Assembly: GCA_903928895.1 (NCBI GenBank)
Contig: CAIYSR010000021.1
Span: 1-39,788 of the forward strand
From: an uncultured Rhodospirillales bacterium
Lineage (GTDB): Bacteria; Pseudomonadota; Alphaproteobacteria; Acetobacterales; Acetobacteraceae
Reading direction: 5' to 3'
Length of the DNA stretch: 39,788 nt
Of the stretch, positions 22,571-30,995 are shown piece by piece. Under the pieces are notes generated by a model. It did no database searches. It had not been told where the DNA came from and saw nothing but the letters and a program-made list of their open reading frames with translations. The translations under genes and the position numbers were made by a program. Positions within the stretch are counted from its first letter, which is position 1; each line of letters starts with the position of its first letter.

Positions 22571-22865
22571 GCGGGGCGATCCTTCGGCAGGCCAGTGTTC
22601 GGCCGGCGGGGACCATGCATAGACGACCCGCAGGCTACGAAAAAGACAGGCGTGCTTAACCCTTTGGTGAGGGGGTGACGCGTATTGTCCATCTTGAGGC
22701 CATTGGCTGGCTTCGTACTCCCTCCTGACACCGCGTGCTGGCCTTAGGGCAGCGCGCGGCACCTGATGGGCGGCGACGGAAACGGCGCCGCCCTTTTTTT
22801 GTCCCCTTCCCGGCCGGCCCCACCCCAGGCACCATGGGCGCCGCATCGCCGATGGGGAACACCGC
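22571..22865. promoter_or_regulatory. Divergent intergenic region with structured leader or sRNA candidate
   Basis: This 295-base gap separates the divergent CoA-transferase and AtzG-like/amidase genes. On the plus strand it contains a wobble-containing hairpin (22733-22740 with 22750-22757) followed by a strong terminator-type hairpin at 22768-22793. Nothing upstream of these hairpins on the plus strand is a gene, so the terminator must act on a transcript that begins inside this gap: a small RNA or an attenuated leader. Confidence 0.5.
22768..22801 (+). terminator. Rho-independent terminator without an upstream gene
   Basis: GGGCGGCG (22768-22775) pairs perfectly with CGCCGCCC (22786-22793) around a 10-base loop and is followed directly by seven T (22794-22800). 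This is the cleanest intrinsic terminator in the window. It faces rightward and lies 65 bases before the small AtzG-like gene. Confidence 0.75.
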
Positions 22866-23048
22866 ATGGACACCGTGTTGATGGAGGCGCTGGCCCGCCT
22901 GTCCGGGCTGGACAAGATGCTGGCCGAATATCCCGACGATCTCGCCGCCGCTTTCGCCAGCGCCACCGGCCATCGGGACGTGATGATGGCACCCGACGCC
23001 GCCGACGCCGAACCCTGGCCACCGATGCGCGCGGGAGAGGGGCTGTGA
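22866..23048 (+). CDS. Small GatC/AtzG-like protein, probable amidase partner
   Basis: A 60-aa protein (MDTVLMEALARLSGLDKML...) ending with the acidic, Trp/Pro-containing EPWPPM tail. It overlaps the following amidase gene by 4 bases (GTGA), so the two are translationally coupled. Size, position, acidic helical first part and extended tail resemble AtzG, the GatC-like subunit that stabilises the amidase AtzE; the assignment rests mainly on context. A GGGGA at about 7 bases precedes the ATG. Confidence 0.6.
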   Translation: MDTVLMEALARLSGLDKMLAEYPDDLAAAFASATGHRDVMMAPDAADAEPWPPMRAGEGL

Positions 23049-24436
23049 GCGCCGACCTGCACTGGCTCGGCGCCTCGGACGCCGTCCGCGCCTTCGCGGC
23101 AAAGACCCTTTCCCCGGTCGATCTGCTCCAGGCCCTGCTGGCGCGGATCGACCGGCTCGACCCCGCCCTCAACGTCTTCATCCGCCGCGACGATGAGGCC
23201 GCCCTCGCCGCCGCCCGCGCCGCCGAGGCCGAAATCGGCGCCGGACGCATCCGCGGCGCGCTGCACGGCGTGCCCGTCGGCATCAAGGACATCATCGACG
23301 TCGCCGGCCTGCCCACCACCTGCCACTCGGCCGTCCTGCGCGACAGCATCGCCAGCACCGACGCCGCCTGCGTGGCGAAACTGCGCCAGGCCGGCGCCAT
23401 CGTCATCGGCAAACTCGCCACCCATGAATTCGCCATCGGCGGTCCCAGCTTCGACCTGCCCTTCCCCCCCGCCCGCAACCCCTGGAACCGCGACCACCAC
23501 CCCGGCGGTTCCTCCTCCGGCTCCGGCGCCGGCCTCGCCGCCGGCTTTTTCCCGCTCGCCCTGGGCACGGACACCGGCGGCTCCATCCGCAACCCGGCCT
23601 CGGCCTGCGGCATCGTCGGCCTGAAGCCGACCTACGGCCTGGTTTCCCGCCGCGGCGTCTTTCCGCTCGCTTTCAGTCTCGACCATGTCGGCCCGATGAC
23701 CCGCAATGTCGCCGACAACGCCCTGCTGCTGGACTGCCTCGCCGGCCACGATCCCGCCGACTCCGGCAGCGCCGTCGCCCCACGCAGCCACTATGCCGCC
23801 CAGCTCGAACGCGGCGTACGCGGACTGCGCATCGGCTTCGTGCGCCACTTCCACGAGGCCGACCTGATCGCCGACCCCGAAGTCGCCGTCGCGCTCGACG
23901 AGGTTGCCCGCACCCTCGCCGCCGAGGGCGCCGATATCCGCACCATCAGCCTGCCGACCCTGGGCGAATTTGCCGCCGTCAACCGCGTCATCCTCACCAG
24001 CGAGGCCTGGTCGATCCATGCCCCCTGGCTGCGCAGCCGCCCCGGCGACTACGGCAAGCTCGCCCGCCAGCGGTTGGCCGCCGGCGCATTCCTCCAGGCC
24101 GGCGACCTGCTGGCGGCCCAGCGCCAGCGCAAGCAGATGATCGCCGCGGTCGAGACCGCCTTGCGCGACGTCGACATCCTGCTTTGCGCCAGCTCGATGG
24201 ACCCGGCCAGCCGCATCGAGGATGCCGATTCCACCGGACGCACCTATCCGCGCCAGGCCCGCACCCCCTTCAACGTCACCGGTCATCCGGCCCTGGCAAT
24301 GATGGCCGGGCTGTCGCACAGCGGGCTGCCGCTCTCGGTGCAATTCGCCGGCCGCTATTTCGACGAAGCCACTGTCCTGCGGGTCGCCCGCGCCTGGGAG
24401 CGCGCGGCGGGAACCGACCGGATGCATCCCGCCTGA
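23045..24436 (+). CDS. Amidase signature family hydrolase
   Basis: A 463-aa amidase of the Ser-cisSer-Lys type. The triad can be placed at Lys81 (GVPVGIKDIIDV), Ser156 (HHPGGSSSGSGAG) and Ser180 (LGTDTGGSIRNPAS), with the same spacing as in well-studied members. The start is GTG at 23045, preceded by GGAGAGG and overlapping the end of the small AtzG-like gene by 4 bases; a longer in-frame reading lacks coding character before this point. The substrate is unknown. The AtzG-like partner points to the AtzE/GatA-like branch acting on small carboxylated or amide nitrogen compounds. Confidence 0.9.
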   Translation: MSADLHWLGASDAVRAFAAKTLSPVDLLQALLARIDRLDPALNVFIRRDDEAALAAARAAEAEIGAGRIRGALHGVPVGIKDIIDVAGLPTTCHSAVLRDSIASTDAACVAKLRQAGAIVIGKLATHEFAIGGPSFDLPFPPARNPWNRDHHPGGSSSGSGAGLAAGFFPLALGTDTGGSIRNPASACGIVGLKPTYGLVSRRGVFPLAFSLDHVGPMTRNVADNALLLDCLAGHDPADSGSAVAPRSHYAAQLERGVRGLRIGFVRHFHEADLIADPEVAVALDEVARTLAAEGADIRTISLPTLGEFAAVNRVILTSEAWSIHAPWLRSRPGDYGKLARQRLAAGAFLQAGDLLAAQRQRKQMIAAVETALRDVDILLCASSMDPASRIEDADSTGRTYPRQARTPFNVTGHPALAMMAGLSHSGLPLSVQFAGRYFDEATVLRVARAWERAAGTDRMHPA

Positions 24437-24497
24437 ACCCCCTTCCGCCGCATCGAAACCGGTTCTAGCCTCGGCGCAATCGGGGAGAACACGGTCA

Positions 24498-25379
24498 ATG
24501 AACCAGATGCGCGGCAACCACGGCCCACGCTACCGGCATCAGCCCGGCGAGTCCGCACCCTACGAACGCATCCGGGTCGACAAGCTCACCCCCATCATCG
24601 GCGCCGAAATCAGCGGGATCGACCTCGCCCAGCCGATGGATGCCGACCTGTTCGGCGAGGTCCTCCGCGCTTTGGCCGAGAACCTCGTTGTCTTCTTCCG
24701 CGACCAGCACCTCACCGCCCAGCAGCACCTCGCGTTTGGCCGCCGCTTTGGCGAGCTTCACATCCACCCCGCCGCGCCCCACGAGCCCGGCGAGCCCGCC
24801 TTGATGAAAATCCACGCCGACCGCGACTCGCCCCGGGCCAACGGCGAAGGCTGGCACAGCGATGTCTCCTGCGACGCCGAGCCGCCGATGGGCAGCGTGC
24901 TCTACATCAAGCAGTGCCCGCCCCATGGCGGGGACACGTTGTTCGCCAACATGTACGCGGCCTATGAGGCGCTGTCGGACCGGATGAAAACCTATCTCGA
25001 CGGCCTGCGCGCCGTGCATGACGGGGAGGAGGTCTATCGCGGTACCTATGCCAATTTCGGCGTCGGCGACAAGCCGTCCTACCCGAAATCGGAACACCCG
25101 GTGGTCCGCACCCATCCGGTCACCGGGCGCAAGGCCCTCTTCCTCAATCGCGGTTTCACCCGCCGCATCCTCGGCATCCCGCGCGACGAGAGCGAGGCGA
25201 TGCTGCGCTATCTGTGGGATCACGCCGAGAACCCGCTGTTCCAGTGCCGCTTCCGCTGGAGCGAGAACGCAATTGCGTTCTGGGACAACCGCTGCGCCCA
25301 GCATCGGGCGATGTGGGACTACTGGCCCCACACCCGTAGCGGCAACCGCGTAACGATCAAAGGCGATCGGCCGGTCTAG
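24498..25379 (+). CDS. TauD/TfdA family 2-oxoglutarate-dependent dioxygenase
   Basis: A 293-aa Fe(II)/2-oxoglutarate dioxygenase. The metal triad is His120-x-Asp122 (GWHSDVSC) and His269 (CAQHRAMWDYWP). Arg280 and Arg284 stand 11 and 15 residues after His269, exactly as the 2-oxoglutarate-binding arginines of TauD do. VLYIKQCPPHGGDTLFANMY and the final IKGDRPV are typical. The substrate could be taurine, another sulfonate, or a carboxylated small molecule. No sulfonate transport genes are nearby, so it is not called tauD. The stop lies 7 bases from the stop of the facing methyltransferase gene. Confidence 0.92.
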   Translation: MNQMRGNHGPRYRHQPGESAPYERIRVDKLTPIIGAEISGIDLAQPMDADLFGEVLRALAENLVVFFRDQHLTAQQHLAFGRRFGELHIHPAAPHEPGEPALMKIHADRDSPRANGEGWHSDVSCDAEPPMGSVLYIKQCPPHGGDTLFANMYAAYEALSDRMKTYLDGLRAVHDGEEVYRGTYANFGVGDKPSYPKSEHPVVRTHPVTGRKALFLNRGFTRRILGIPRDESEAMLRYLWDHAENPLFQCRFRWSENAIAFWDNRCAQHRAMWDYWPHTRSGNRVTIKGDRPV

Positions 25380-25386
25380 CGGCCGC

Positions 25387-26232
25387 CTAGGAGGCCTTCG
25401 CCGTCACCAGCCACACCGCCCCGTCCATGGCGATCTGATCCCCTTTTACGAACGGCGCGATCGCCTTGGCGATCGCCGCCATTGCCGCCGCCCGCATCGC
25501 CTCGGGCTGCTCGCGCATGATCCGCCCGGCCGGCCCGACCTGGATGATCGCGTTCGCCGCCGCCGCCGGATCCCGCGGAAACCGCATATCGAAGTCGAAG
25601 GCCTCGAATTCCGGCGCGGTGAACCCGCCCGCCGACAAAATCCGCGTCACCCGGCCCCGGTCGCCGAACGCGAACGGCCCGGGCTCCTCCGCCCCCGCCG
25701 GTTTCGGCATCTCGGGCAACACCGCCCGCAGCGCGCCCATCGGCACCCGCACCCAGGGATTCTCCGCCAGCGGCCGCCAGCACGCGAAGGCCACCCGTCC
25801 GCCCGGCTTCATCGCCCGACGGAGGTTGGCGAACGCCGCATCCGGATCGCCAAAGAACATCACCCCGAATCGCGATACCAGGAGATCGAAACCGGCCGGC
25901 TCGAACGCATGCGCCGCCGCATCCGCCAGCACATAGGCCGCATTTGCCGGCGCCGTCCCCTTCGCCACCTCCAGCATCGGCGCCGAGACATCCGCCCCCA
26001 GCACGAACCCGCCCGGCCCGACCGCGGCGGCGAACGCAACCGAGGAGCCGCCGCAGCCGCAGCCGATATCAAGCACCCGCTCCCCCGGCTGCGCCTTCGC
26101 CGCGCCCAGCAGCGCCTGTGTCACCTGCGCCAGATTGCGCTCGGTCCGCGCCTCGTTGGCAGCCCATTGCTGCCCCATCGGCCCGTTCCAGGCCTCGATC
26201 TGCCGCCGATGCATCTCCGCCGCGTCCGACAT
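25387..26232 (-). CDS. Class I SAM-dependent methyltransferase
   Basis: A 281-aa methyltransferase with motif I VLDIGCGCGGSSVAFA, the acidic end of strand 2 in GADVSAPML, and FDLLVSRFGVMFFGDP as motif II/post-I, followed by MKPGGRVAFACWRP. It most resembles UbiE/Methyltransf_11-type enzymes. The substrate is unknown. It is 6 bases downstream of the molybdopterin oxidoreductase gene, and its Shine-Dalgarno GGAG overlaps that gene's stop codon, so the two are cotranscribed. The physical link suggests, but does not prove, a shared pathway. Confidence 0.88.
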   Translation of the reverse strand: MSDAAEMHRRQIEAWNGPMGQQWAANEARTERNLAQVTQALLGAAKAQPGERVLDIGCGCGGSSVAFAAAVGPGGFVLGADVSAPMLEVAKGTAPANAAYVLADAAAHAFEPAGFDLLVSRFGVMFFGDPDAAFANLRRAMKPGGRVAFACWRPLAENPWVRVPMGALRAVLPEMPKPAGAEEPGPFAFGDRGRVTRILSAGGFTAPEFEAFDFDMRFPRDPAAAANAIIQVGPAGRIMREQPEAMRAAAMAAIAKAIAPFVKGDQIAMDGAVWLVTAKAS

Positions 26233-26238
26233 GAGGGT

Positions 26239-28320
26239 CTACTCCGCTGCCACGGCCAATTCGGCCGCCACCGCCTTAACCCATACCGCAGTGTCATGGA
26301 ACACCGCGCCGCCCATCGGCGGCGCCGGATCATCGGAGGTCAAGGTATTCACCCCCTTGCCCCCGATGAAATCGCTGTTCGGCCAGATGCTCTCCACCAC
26401 CACCACGCCGGGCTGCATGCCGTCGACGACGCGCGCATGCACCGTGATCTCGCCTTGCGCATTGCCCAGCCGCACTGTCCCGCCATCGGCCACGCCCAGG
26501 CGCTGCGCGTCCTCGGGATGCAGAATTGCCGTCGGCCGCCCCTCCCGCTGGCGCCCCGCCGCATTCTCGGTGAACGTCGAATTGAGGAACTGCCGCGCCG
26601 GCGCCGCCACCAGCCGGAACGGCCGCTCGGCGCAGGCCGCATCGATCACCGCCATCTGATCCGGCAGCCCCGGCATCGCGGCATGGTTGCGCCCGATCCG
26701 CGACCAGTCCGGCGCGAAATGGAACCTCCCGTCGGCGTGCCCGAAGCCATCGACGAAATGGCTTGCCGCGAACCCCGGCGCCGCATCGATCCACCGCTTC
26801 TCCAGCACCTCCGCCATCCCCGGCCAGCCCGAAGCCCGCAGCGTGGCGTCCACGATCTCGCCCGCCGTCATCTCGAAGCCGCGATGCCGCGCCCCCAGCC
26901 GCGCCGCCAACCCCTGCAACACCTCATGGTTGGACCGGCACTGCCCGGGCGGCTCGATCAGCTTCGCCGCCACCTGGATATGGCTGTGCCCGCCCGCCTG
27001 GTAAAGGTCGTCATGCTCCATGAACATCGTGGCCGGCAGCACGAGATCGGCCATCGCCGCGGTATCCGTCATGAAATGCTCATGCACCACGGTGAACAGA
27101 TCGTCGCGCTGGAACCCCCGCATCACCAGGTTGCTGTTGGGCGCCACCGTCACCGGATTGCTGTTCTGGATGAAAATCCCGTGCACCTGCGGCCCGGCCC
27201 CCAACTCCGCCCGATCCCCCGACAGCACCGCCCCGATCCGGCTCATATCCATCACCCGCACCGCGGGATCGACCGCATCGAGCCCCTCGATCAGCGTCTT
27301 GTCCCAGTGATAGATGTCCCGGTTCGACCAGAACGCGCCCGCCGCCTCATGCGCCCACTTGCCCGTCACTGTCGGCAGGCAGGATACCGCATGCATCGCA
27401 GCCGCCCCGTTGCGCATCCGCGTGAACCCGTAGCCGACCCGGATATAGGCCCGCTGCGTCGCGCAATAGAGCCGCGCGAACGCCTCGATCTCCGCCACCG
27501 ACAACCCGGTGATCCCCGCCGCCCACTCCGGCCCGCGCGAGGCCAGATGCGCCTCCAGCGCCTCGGGTACATCGGAGTATTTCGCCATGAACCCCCGATC
27601 GGCATAACCGTCGCGAAAGGCCACATGCATCACAGCACAGGCCAGCGCCGCATCCGTCCCCGGCCGCACCGCCAGATGCATGTCCGCCGCCACCGCGGTG
27701 CCGGTGCGGTACGGATCGATCACCACCAGCTTGGCGCCGCGCGCCTTCCGCGCCTTGGCGATATGGGTCATCACATTGACCTGGGTGTTCACCGGGTTGC
27801 CGCCCCACACCACGATCAGATCGGCCGCCGCCATCTCGCGCGGGTCGGGCCCGGTGAACCGGCCAACCCCCGCCAGCCATCCCGCCTCGCACACCGCGGT
27901 GCAGATCGTCTTTTGCTGGCGCGAATACTTCATCACATGGCGTAACCGGTTGATCCCGTCGCGCTGCACCAGCCCCATCGTGCCGGCGTAGTAATACGGC
28001 CAGATCGCCTCCGCCCCGTGCCGGGCCGCGAGCGCGATGAACCGCTCCGCCGTCCGGTCGAGCGCCTCGTCCCAGGAAATCTCGCGGAACTGCCGGCTCC
28101 CCTTCGGCCCGGTCCGCAGCAGCGGCACCGTCAGCCGCTCGGCATGATGGGTCCGCTCGCCATAGCGCGACACCTTCGCGCAGATCACCCCATCGGTATA
28201 GGAATTCGCCGCCGCCCCCCTCACCGCGCCGATCCGCACCCCATCGATCACCTCGATTTCGAGCGCACAGGTGGAGGGACAATCATGCGGGCAGACCGAG
28301 GAGCGGATGATGCGTGTCAT
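26239..28320 (-). CDS. Molybdopterin-dependent oxidoreductase (cytoplasmic, 4Fe-4S)
   Basis: A 693-aa catalytic subunit of the DMSO-reductase superfamily. The N-terminal [4Fe-4S] motif is C10-PHD-C14-PST-C18 with Cys47 in GVICAKV. WGGNPVNTQ and VVIDPYRTGTA are typical pterin-contact segments, and the C-terminal domain has the beta-barrel molydopterin-binding signature (LGNAQGEITVHARVVDGM, then WPNSDF). No Tat signal is present, so it works in the cytoplasm. No electron-transfer or membrane-anchor subunit adjoins it. The substrate is unknown. The ATG at 28320 is chosen because the upstream in-frame extension lacks similarity to coding sequence; its Shine-Dalgarno is weak. Confidence 0.9.
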   Translation of the reverse strand: MTRIIRSSVCPHDCPSTCALEIEVIDGVRIGAVRGAAANSYTDGVICAKVSRYGERTHHAERLTVPLLRTGPKGSRQFREISWDEALDRTAERFIALAARHGAEAIWPYYYAGTMGLVQRDGINRLRHVMKYSRQQKTICTAVCEAGWLAGVGRFTGPDPREMAAADLIVVWGGNPVNTQVNVMTHIAKARKARGAKLVVIDPYRTGTAVAADMHLAVRPGTDAALACAVMHVAFRDGYADRGFMAKYSDVPEALEAHLASRGPEWAAGITGLSVAEIEAFARLYCATQRAYIRVGYGFTRMRNGAAAMHAVSCLPTVTGKWAHEAAGAFWSNRDIYHWDKTLIEGLDAVDPAVRVMDMSRIGAVLSGDRAELGAGPQVHGIFIQNSNPVTVAPNSNLVMRGFQRDDLFTVVHEHFMTDTAAMADLVLPATMFMEHDDLYQAGGHSHIQVAAKLIEPPGQCRSNHEVLQGLAARLGARHRGFEMTAGEIVDATLRASGWPGMAEVLEKRWIDAAPGFAASHFVDGFGHADGRFHFAPDWSRIGRNHAAMPGLPDQMAVIDAACAERPFRLVAAPARQFLNSTFTENAAGRQREGRPTAILHPEDAQRLGVADGGTVRLGNAQGEITVHARVVDGMQPGVVVVESIWPNSDFIGGKGVNTLTSDDPAPPMGGAVFHDTAVWVKAVAAELAVAAE

Positions 28321-28410
28321 CCCGCCAGCGTGAAACGAAAACCCCATGGAGTGCAACCGGCCAAAGGGCTAGAACCCGCCGGACCCGATTCCCCCACGCG
28401 GAGCCCCACC

Positions 28411-28866
28411 ATGCACATCGCGCATGACGACCTGCTGAGCGACGTGCTCGGCCTGCTCAGCGGCGAGCACGACCCGATCGCCAATGCGGCCAACACGGCG
28501 GCCGCCATCTGGCAGCACATGGACGGCATCAACTGGGCCGGCTTCTACTTCCGCCAGGGCGAGACCCTGGTGCTCGGCCCGTTCCAGGGCAAACCCGCCT
28601 GTGTGCGCATCCCGATCGGCCAGGGCGTCTGCGGCACCGCCGCCGCCCGCGCCGAAACCATCCTGGTCGAGGACGTCCACGCCTTCCCCGGCCACATCGC
28701 CTGCGACGCCGCGTCCAACTCGGAAATCGTCGTCCCCCTGATCCGCGACGGCGCCGTGATTGGCGTGCTCGACATCGACAGCCCGCATCGCGCCCGCTTC
28801 GGCGCCGCGGAGCAGGCCCTGTGCGAACAAATCGCCGCCGCCTACGTGGCCGCTTTGGCGGCGTGA
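28411..28866 (+). CDS. msrC: Free methionine-(R)-sulfoxide reductase (GAF domain)
   Basis: A 151-aa single GAF-domain enzyme that reduces free Met-(R)-sulfoxide. The three redox cysteines are Cys64, Cys74 and Cys98, spaced 10 and 24 residues apart exactly as in the E. coli enzyme. INWAGFYFRQGETLVLGPFQGKPAC and IGVLDIDSP are hallmark segments (each shown in part). It is divergent from the molybdenum enzyme gene, with 90 bases between. Its TGA overlaps the GTG of the next gene (GTGA), coupling it to the exported DUF2927-like protein. Confidence 0.93.
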   Translation: MHIAHDDLLSDVLGLLSGEHDPIANAANTAAAIWQHMDGINWAGFYFRQGETLVLGPFQGKPACVRIPIGQGVCGTAAARAETILVEDVHAFPGHIACDAASNSEIVVPLIRDGAVIGVLDIDSPHRARFGAAEQALCEQIAAAYVAALAA

Positions 28867-29708
28867 GGCGGCTCGCCGCCCTGTGCCTGCTGCTGCTCGC
28901 GGCCGCCGCACCCGTGCCGCCGACGGCCAAACCGACCCCGCGGCCGCCACCCCGGCCGATCGCCCGGCCGGCCGACATCGCCGACCAGCTCGCCATGCTC
29001 GCCTTCGACGCCAATCCGCTCTGGGCGCTGCCGGCGCGCGATGTCCTGGCGCGCTGGGCCGGCCCGATGAACCTGTTCCTGTTCGGCCGCGCCGAGGATC
29101 GTATCGACGCCCAGGCCGCCCTGCGCGCCCTCGCCCGGCCCACCGGCCTGAAGCTCCAGCTTCTCACAGAAAACCAGGCTGCCCGGATCGCCCCCAACGC
29201 CTTCATCGTTGCCGACGAGAATCTCGCTTTGGCCCTCCGCGGGCCGCTGCGCGGCATGCTGCGCAACGCCTTCGCCGGCGACGAGGCCACGGTCGAGGAA
29301 TTCCTTGCCACCGTCGTCGAGCGCACGCCGTGCTGGATGCTCCCGGTCTGGGCCGATGACAACCGCTCCACGATCCGGGCCGCCATCATCGGCGTCGACG
29401 CCACCCGCCCGCGCGCGGAAACCCGCGCCTGCCTGCTGCGCGGCCTCGGCGCCGCGCTCGGTCCGATGGGCCCGGGCGCCTTCCTGCCCGGCAGCGCCTT
29501 CGCGCCCGCCCTCCCCACTGCGCCCGGCCCCGCCACTGCGCCTGGGCTCGCGGCAAAACTCTCGCGCGAGGACGAGCGCATGCTTCGCACGCTCTACAGC
29601 CGCGCCCTGCATCCCGGCATGCCCCGCGATGAAATGCTCGCCGCCGCCCGCAAATCACTCGCCAGCACGCCCAAGCGCAAGCCGCCCGTGAAACCGCCCG
29701 CACCATGA
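28863..29708 (+). CDS. DUF2927-like secreted protein
   Basis: A 281-aa protein of unknown function. A signal-like N-terminus (RRLAALCLLLLAAAAP) is followed by a Pro-rich segment (residues 18-35) and a body resembling DUF2927: RWAGPMNLFLFG, LARPTGLKLQLL, NAFIVADEN, one central cysteine in VERTPCWMLP and one in ETRACLLRG, then an acidic helix region ending in LYSRALHPGMPRDEML. The GTG start overlaps the previous stop by 4 bases, and its own stop overlaps the MFS gene start (ATGA). DUF2927 proteins are exported and uncharacterised; the family call is from pattern only. Confidence 0.8.
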   Translation: MRRLAALCLLLLAAAAPVPPTAKPTPRPPPRPIARPADIADQLAMLAFDANPLWALPARDVLARWAGPMNLFLFGRAEDRIDAQAALRALARPTGLKLQLLTENQAARIAPNAFIVADENLALALRGPLRGMLRNAFAGDEATVEEFLATVVERTPCWMLPVWADDNRSTIRAAIIGVDATRPRAETRACLLRGLGAALGPMGPGAFLPGSAFAPALPTAPGPATAPGLAAKLSREDERMLRTLYSRALHPGMPRDEMLAAARKSLASTPKRKPPVKPPAP

Positions 29709-30922
29709 CCACCCGTCCCGGCTACCGCGCCGTCCTGGCCTTGCCCGGCGTCGGCGCCCTGCTTCTCGCCGCCACCTTGGCCCGCCTCGCCGGACGGATG
29801 TTCCTCGTCGCCCTGGTGCTCTACGCGCTCGGCCGCTTCGGCTCGCCGCAACTCGCGGGCTGGGCCGGGTTTCTCGCCCTCATCCCCGGCATGATCGCCA
29901 GCCCCCTGGCCGGCGCCCTGCTCGATCGCATGGGTGCCGGACGCATGATCCTGCTCGACCTCGCCTGCTCCGCCCTGTGGCTGGCCAGCCTCGCCGCCAT
30001 CGACGCGCAGGCGATGATGACCCCAGCGCTCCTCCTGATCCTGGCCGCGCTCTACGCCCTCACCACGCCGCTCAGCTCCGCCGGCATCCGCGCCCTCCTC
30101 CCCCGCCTGGTGCCGCACGCGGCCCGAGACCCGGTGAACGCGCTCGATACCACCATCAACGCCGTCGTTGACACTGCCGGCCCCGTACTCTCCGGCCCGC
30201 TCTATGGCTTCCTCGGCGCACCCGCCTGCTTCGGCATCATCGCCACCCTTTGCGGCCTCGCAACCCTCGCCGCGCTGCCCGTCCTGCGCCGCGACATCCC
30301 GGGCACGGCGCGCGGCAGGCTGTTCGACACCGCGCTGCACGGGCTGCGCCATGTCCTCGCCCACCCCATCCTGCGCGGCATCGCCCTGTCCTACGGCATG
30401 CAGACCGTGAGCTGGGGCATGCTCCTGGTCATCGTCCCCGTCGCCGTGGCCCGCGCCATCGGCCCCGGCCCGGCGGCGGACAGTCTGACCGGCGCGCTAT
30501 GGGCCGCCGCCGGCACCGCCGGCATCTCCGGCGCCCTGCTCGCCGGGCGCCTCCGCATCATGGGGCGCGAGGGAAGCGTCATCGCCCTCGGCGGCTTGGT
30601 CACCGCCATCGCCCTGTTCCCGATCGCCGCCATCGGGGGGCTCTACGGCCTGCTCGCCGGCCTGCTCCTGCTGAACTTCGTCGCCGGACCGGTGGCCGTT
30701 GCCGTCCTCACCCTGCGCCAGCGCCGCACCGACCCCGCCCTGCTCGGCCGGGTGATGGCGGTGTCGATCAGCCTCAACATCTGCGGCCAGCCCCTCGGCG
30801 CCGCGCTCGCCGGCGCGGTCGTCGTCGGGTCGGTCGAGGCGGCCCTGGCGCTCGCGGCCGCGGCGAGTCTCCTCTCCGCCCTTCTGGCACGGCGTTTGTT
30901 GCGCGAGGTAACCATCGGATGA
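29705..30922 (+). CDS. MFS transporter
   Basis: A 405-aa major facilitator protein with about 12 predicted hydrophobic helices. Loop motif GALLDRMGAGRMILLD between helices 2 and 3 is the MFS motif-A equivalent. The sequence is most like the MFS_3/EntS type of exporters, but the substrate is unknown. It overlaps the upstream DUF2927-like gene by 4 bases, so the msrC-DUF2927-MFS trio forms one coupled unit. Confidence 0.88.
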   Translation: MTTRPGYRAVLALPGVGALLLAATLARLAGRMFLVALVLYALGRFGSPQLAGWAGFLALIPGMIASPLAGALLDRMGAGRMILLDLACSALWLASLAAIDAQAMMTPALLLILAALYALTTPLSSAGIRALLPRLVPHAARDPVNALDTTINAVVDTAGPVLSGPLYGFLGAPACFGIIATLCGLATLAALPVLRRDIPGTARGRLFDTALHGLRHVLAHPILRGIALSYGMQTVSWGMLLVIVPVAVARAIGPGPAADSLTGALWAAAGTAGISGALLAGRLRIMGREGSVIALGGLVTAIALFPIAAIGGLYGLLAGLLLLNFVAGPVAVAVLTLRQRRTDPALLGRVMAVSISLNICGQPLGAALAGAVVVGSVEAALALAAAASLLSALLARRLLREVTIG

Positions 30923-30995
30923 AATCCGTGTTAGGGCTCGAATCCGCATGCATCCGCGCTATATGATGCAACCGTATCGGGAGATCGAAATCGCC

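Noticed and set aside
20000-23000. A dif-type recombination site expected at a GC-skew turning point
   Set aside because: I found no sequence resembling the XerCD 28-bp site; the skew switch stands without it.
22571-24517. A long in-frame minus-strand extension upstream of the CoA-transferase
   Set aside because: It is antisense to the amidase and its partner, while the ATG at 22570 has a good Shine-Dalgarno and the family's normal N-terminus.
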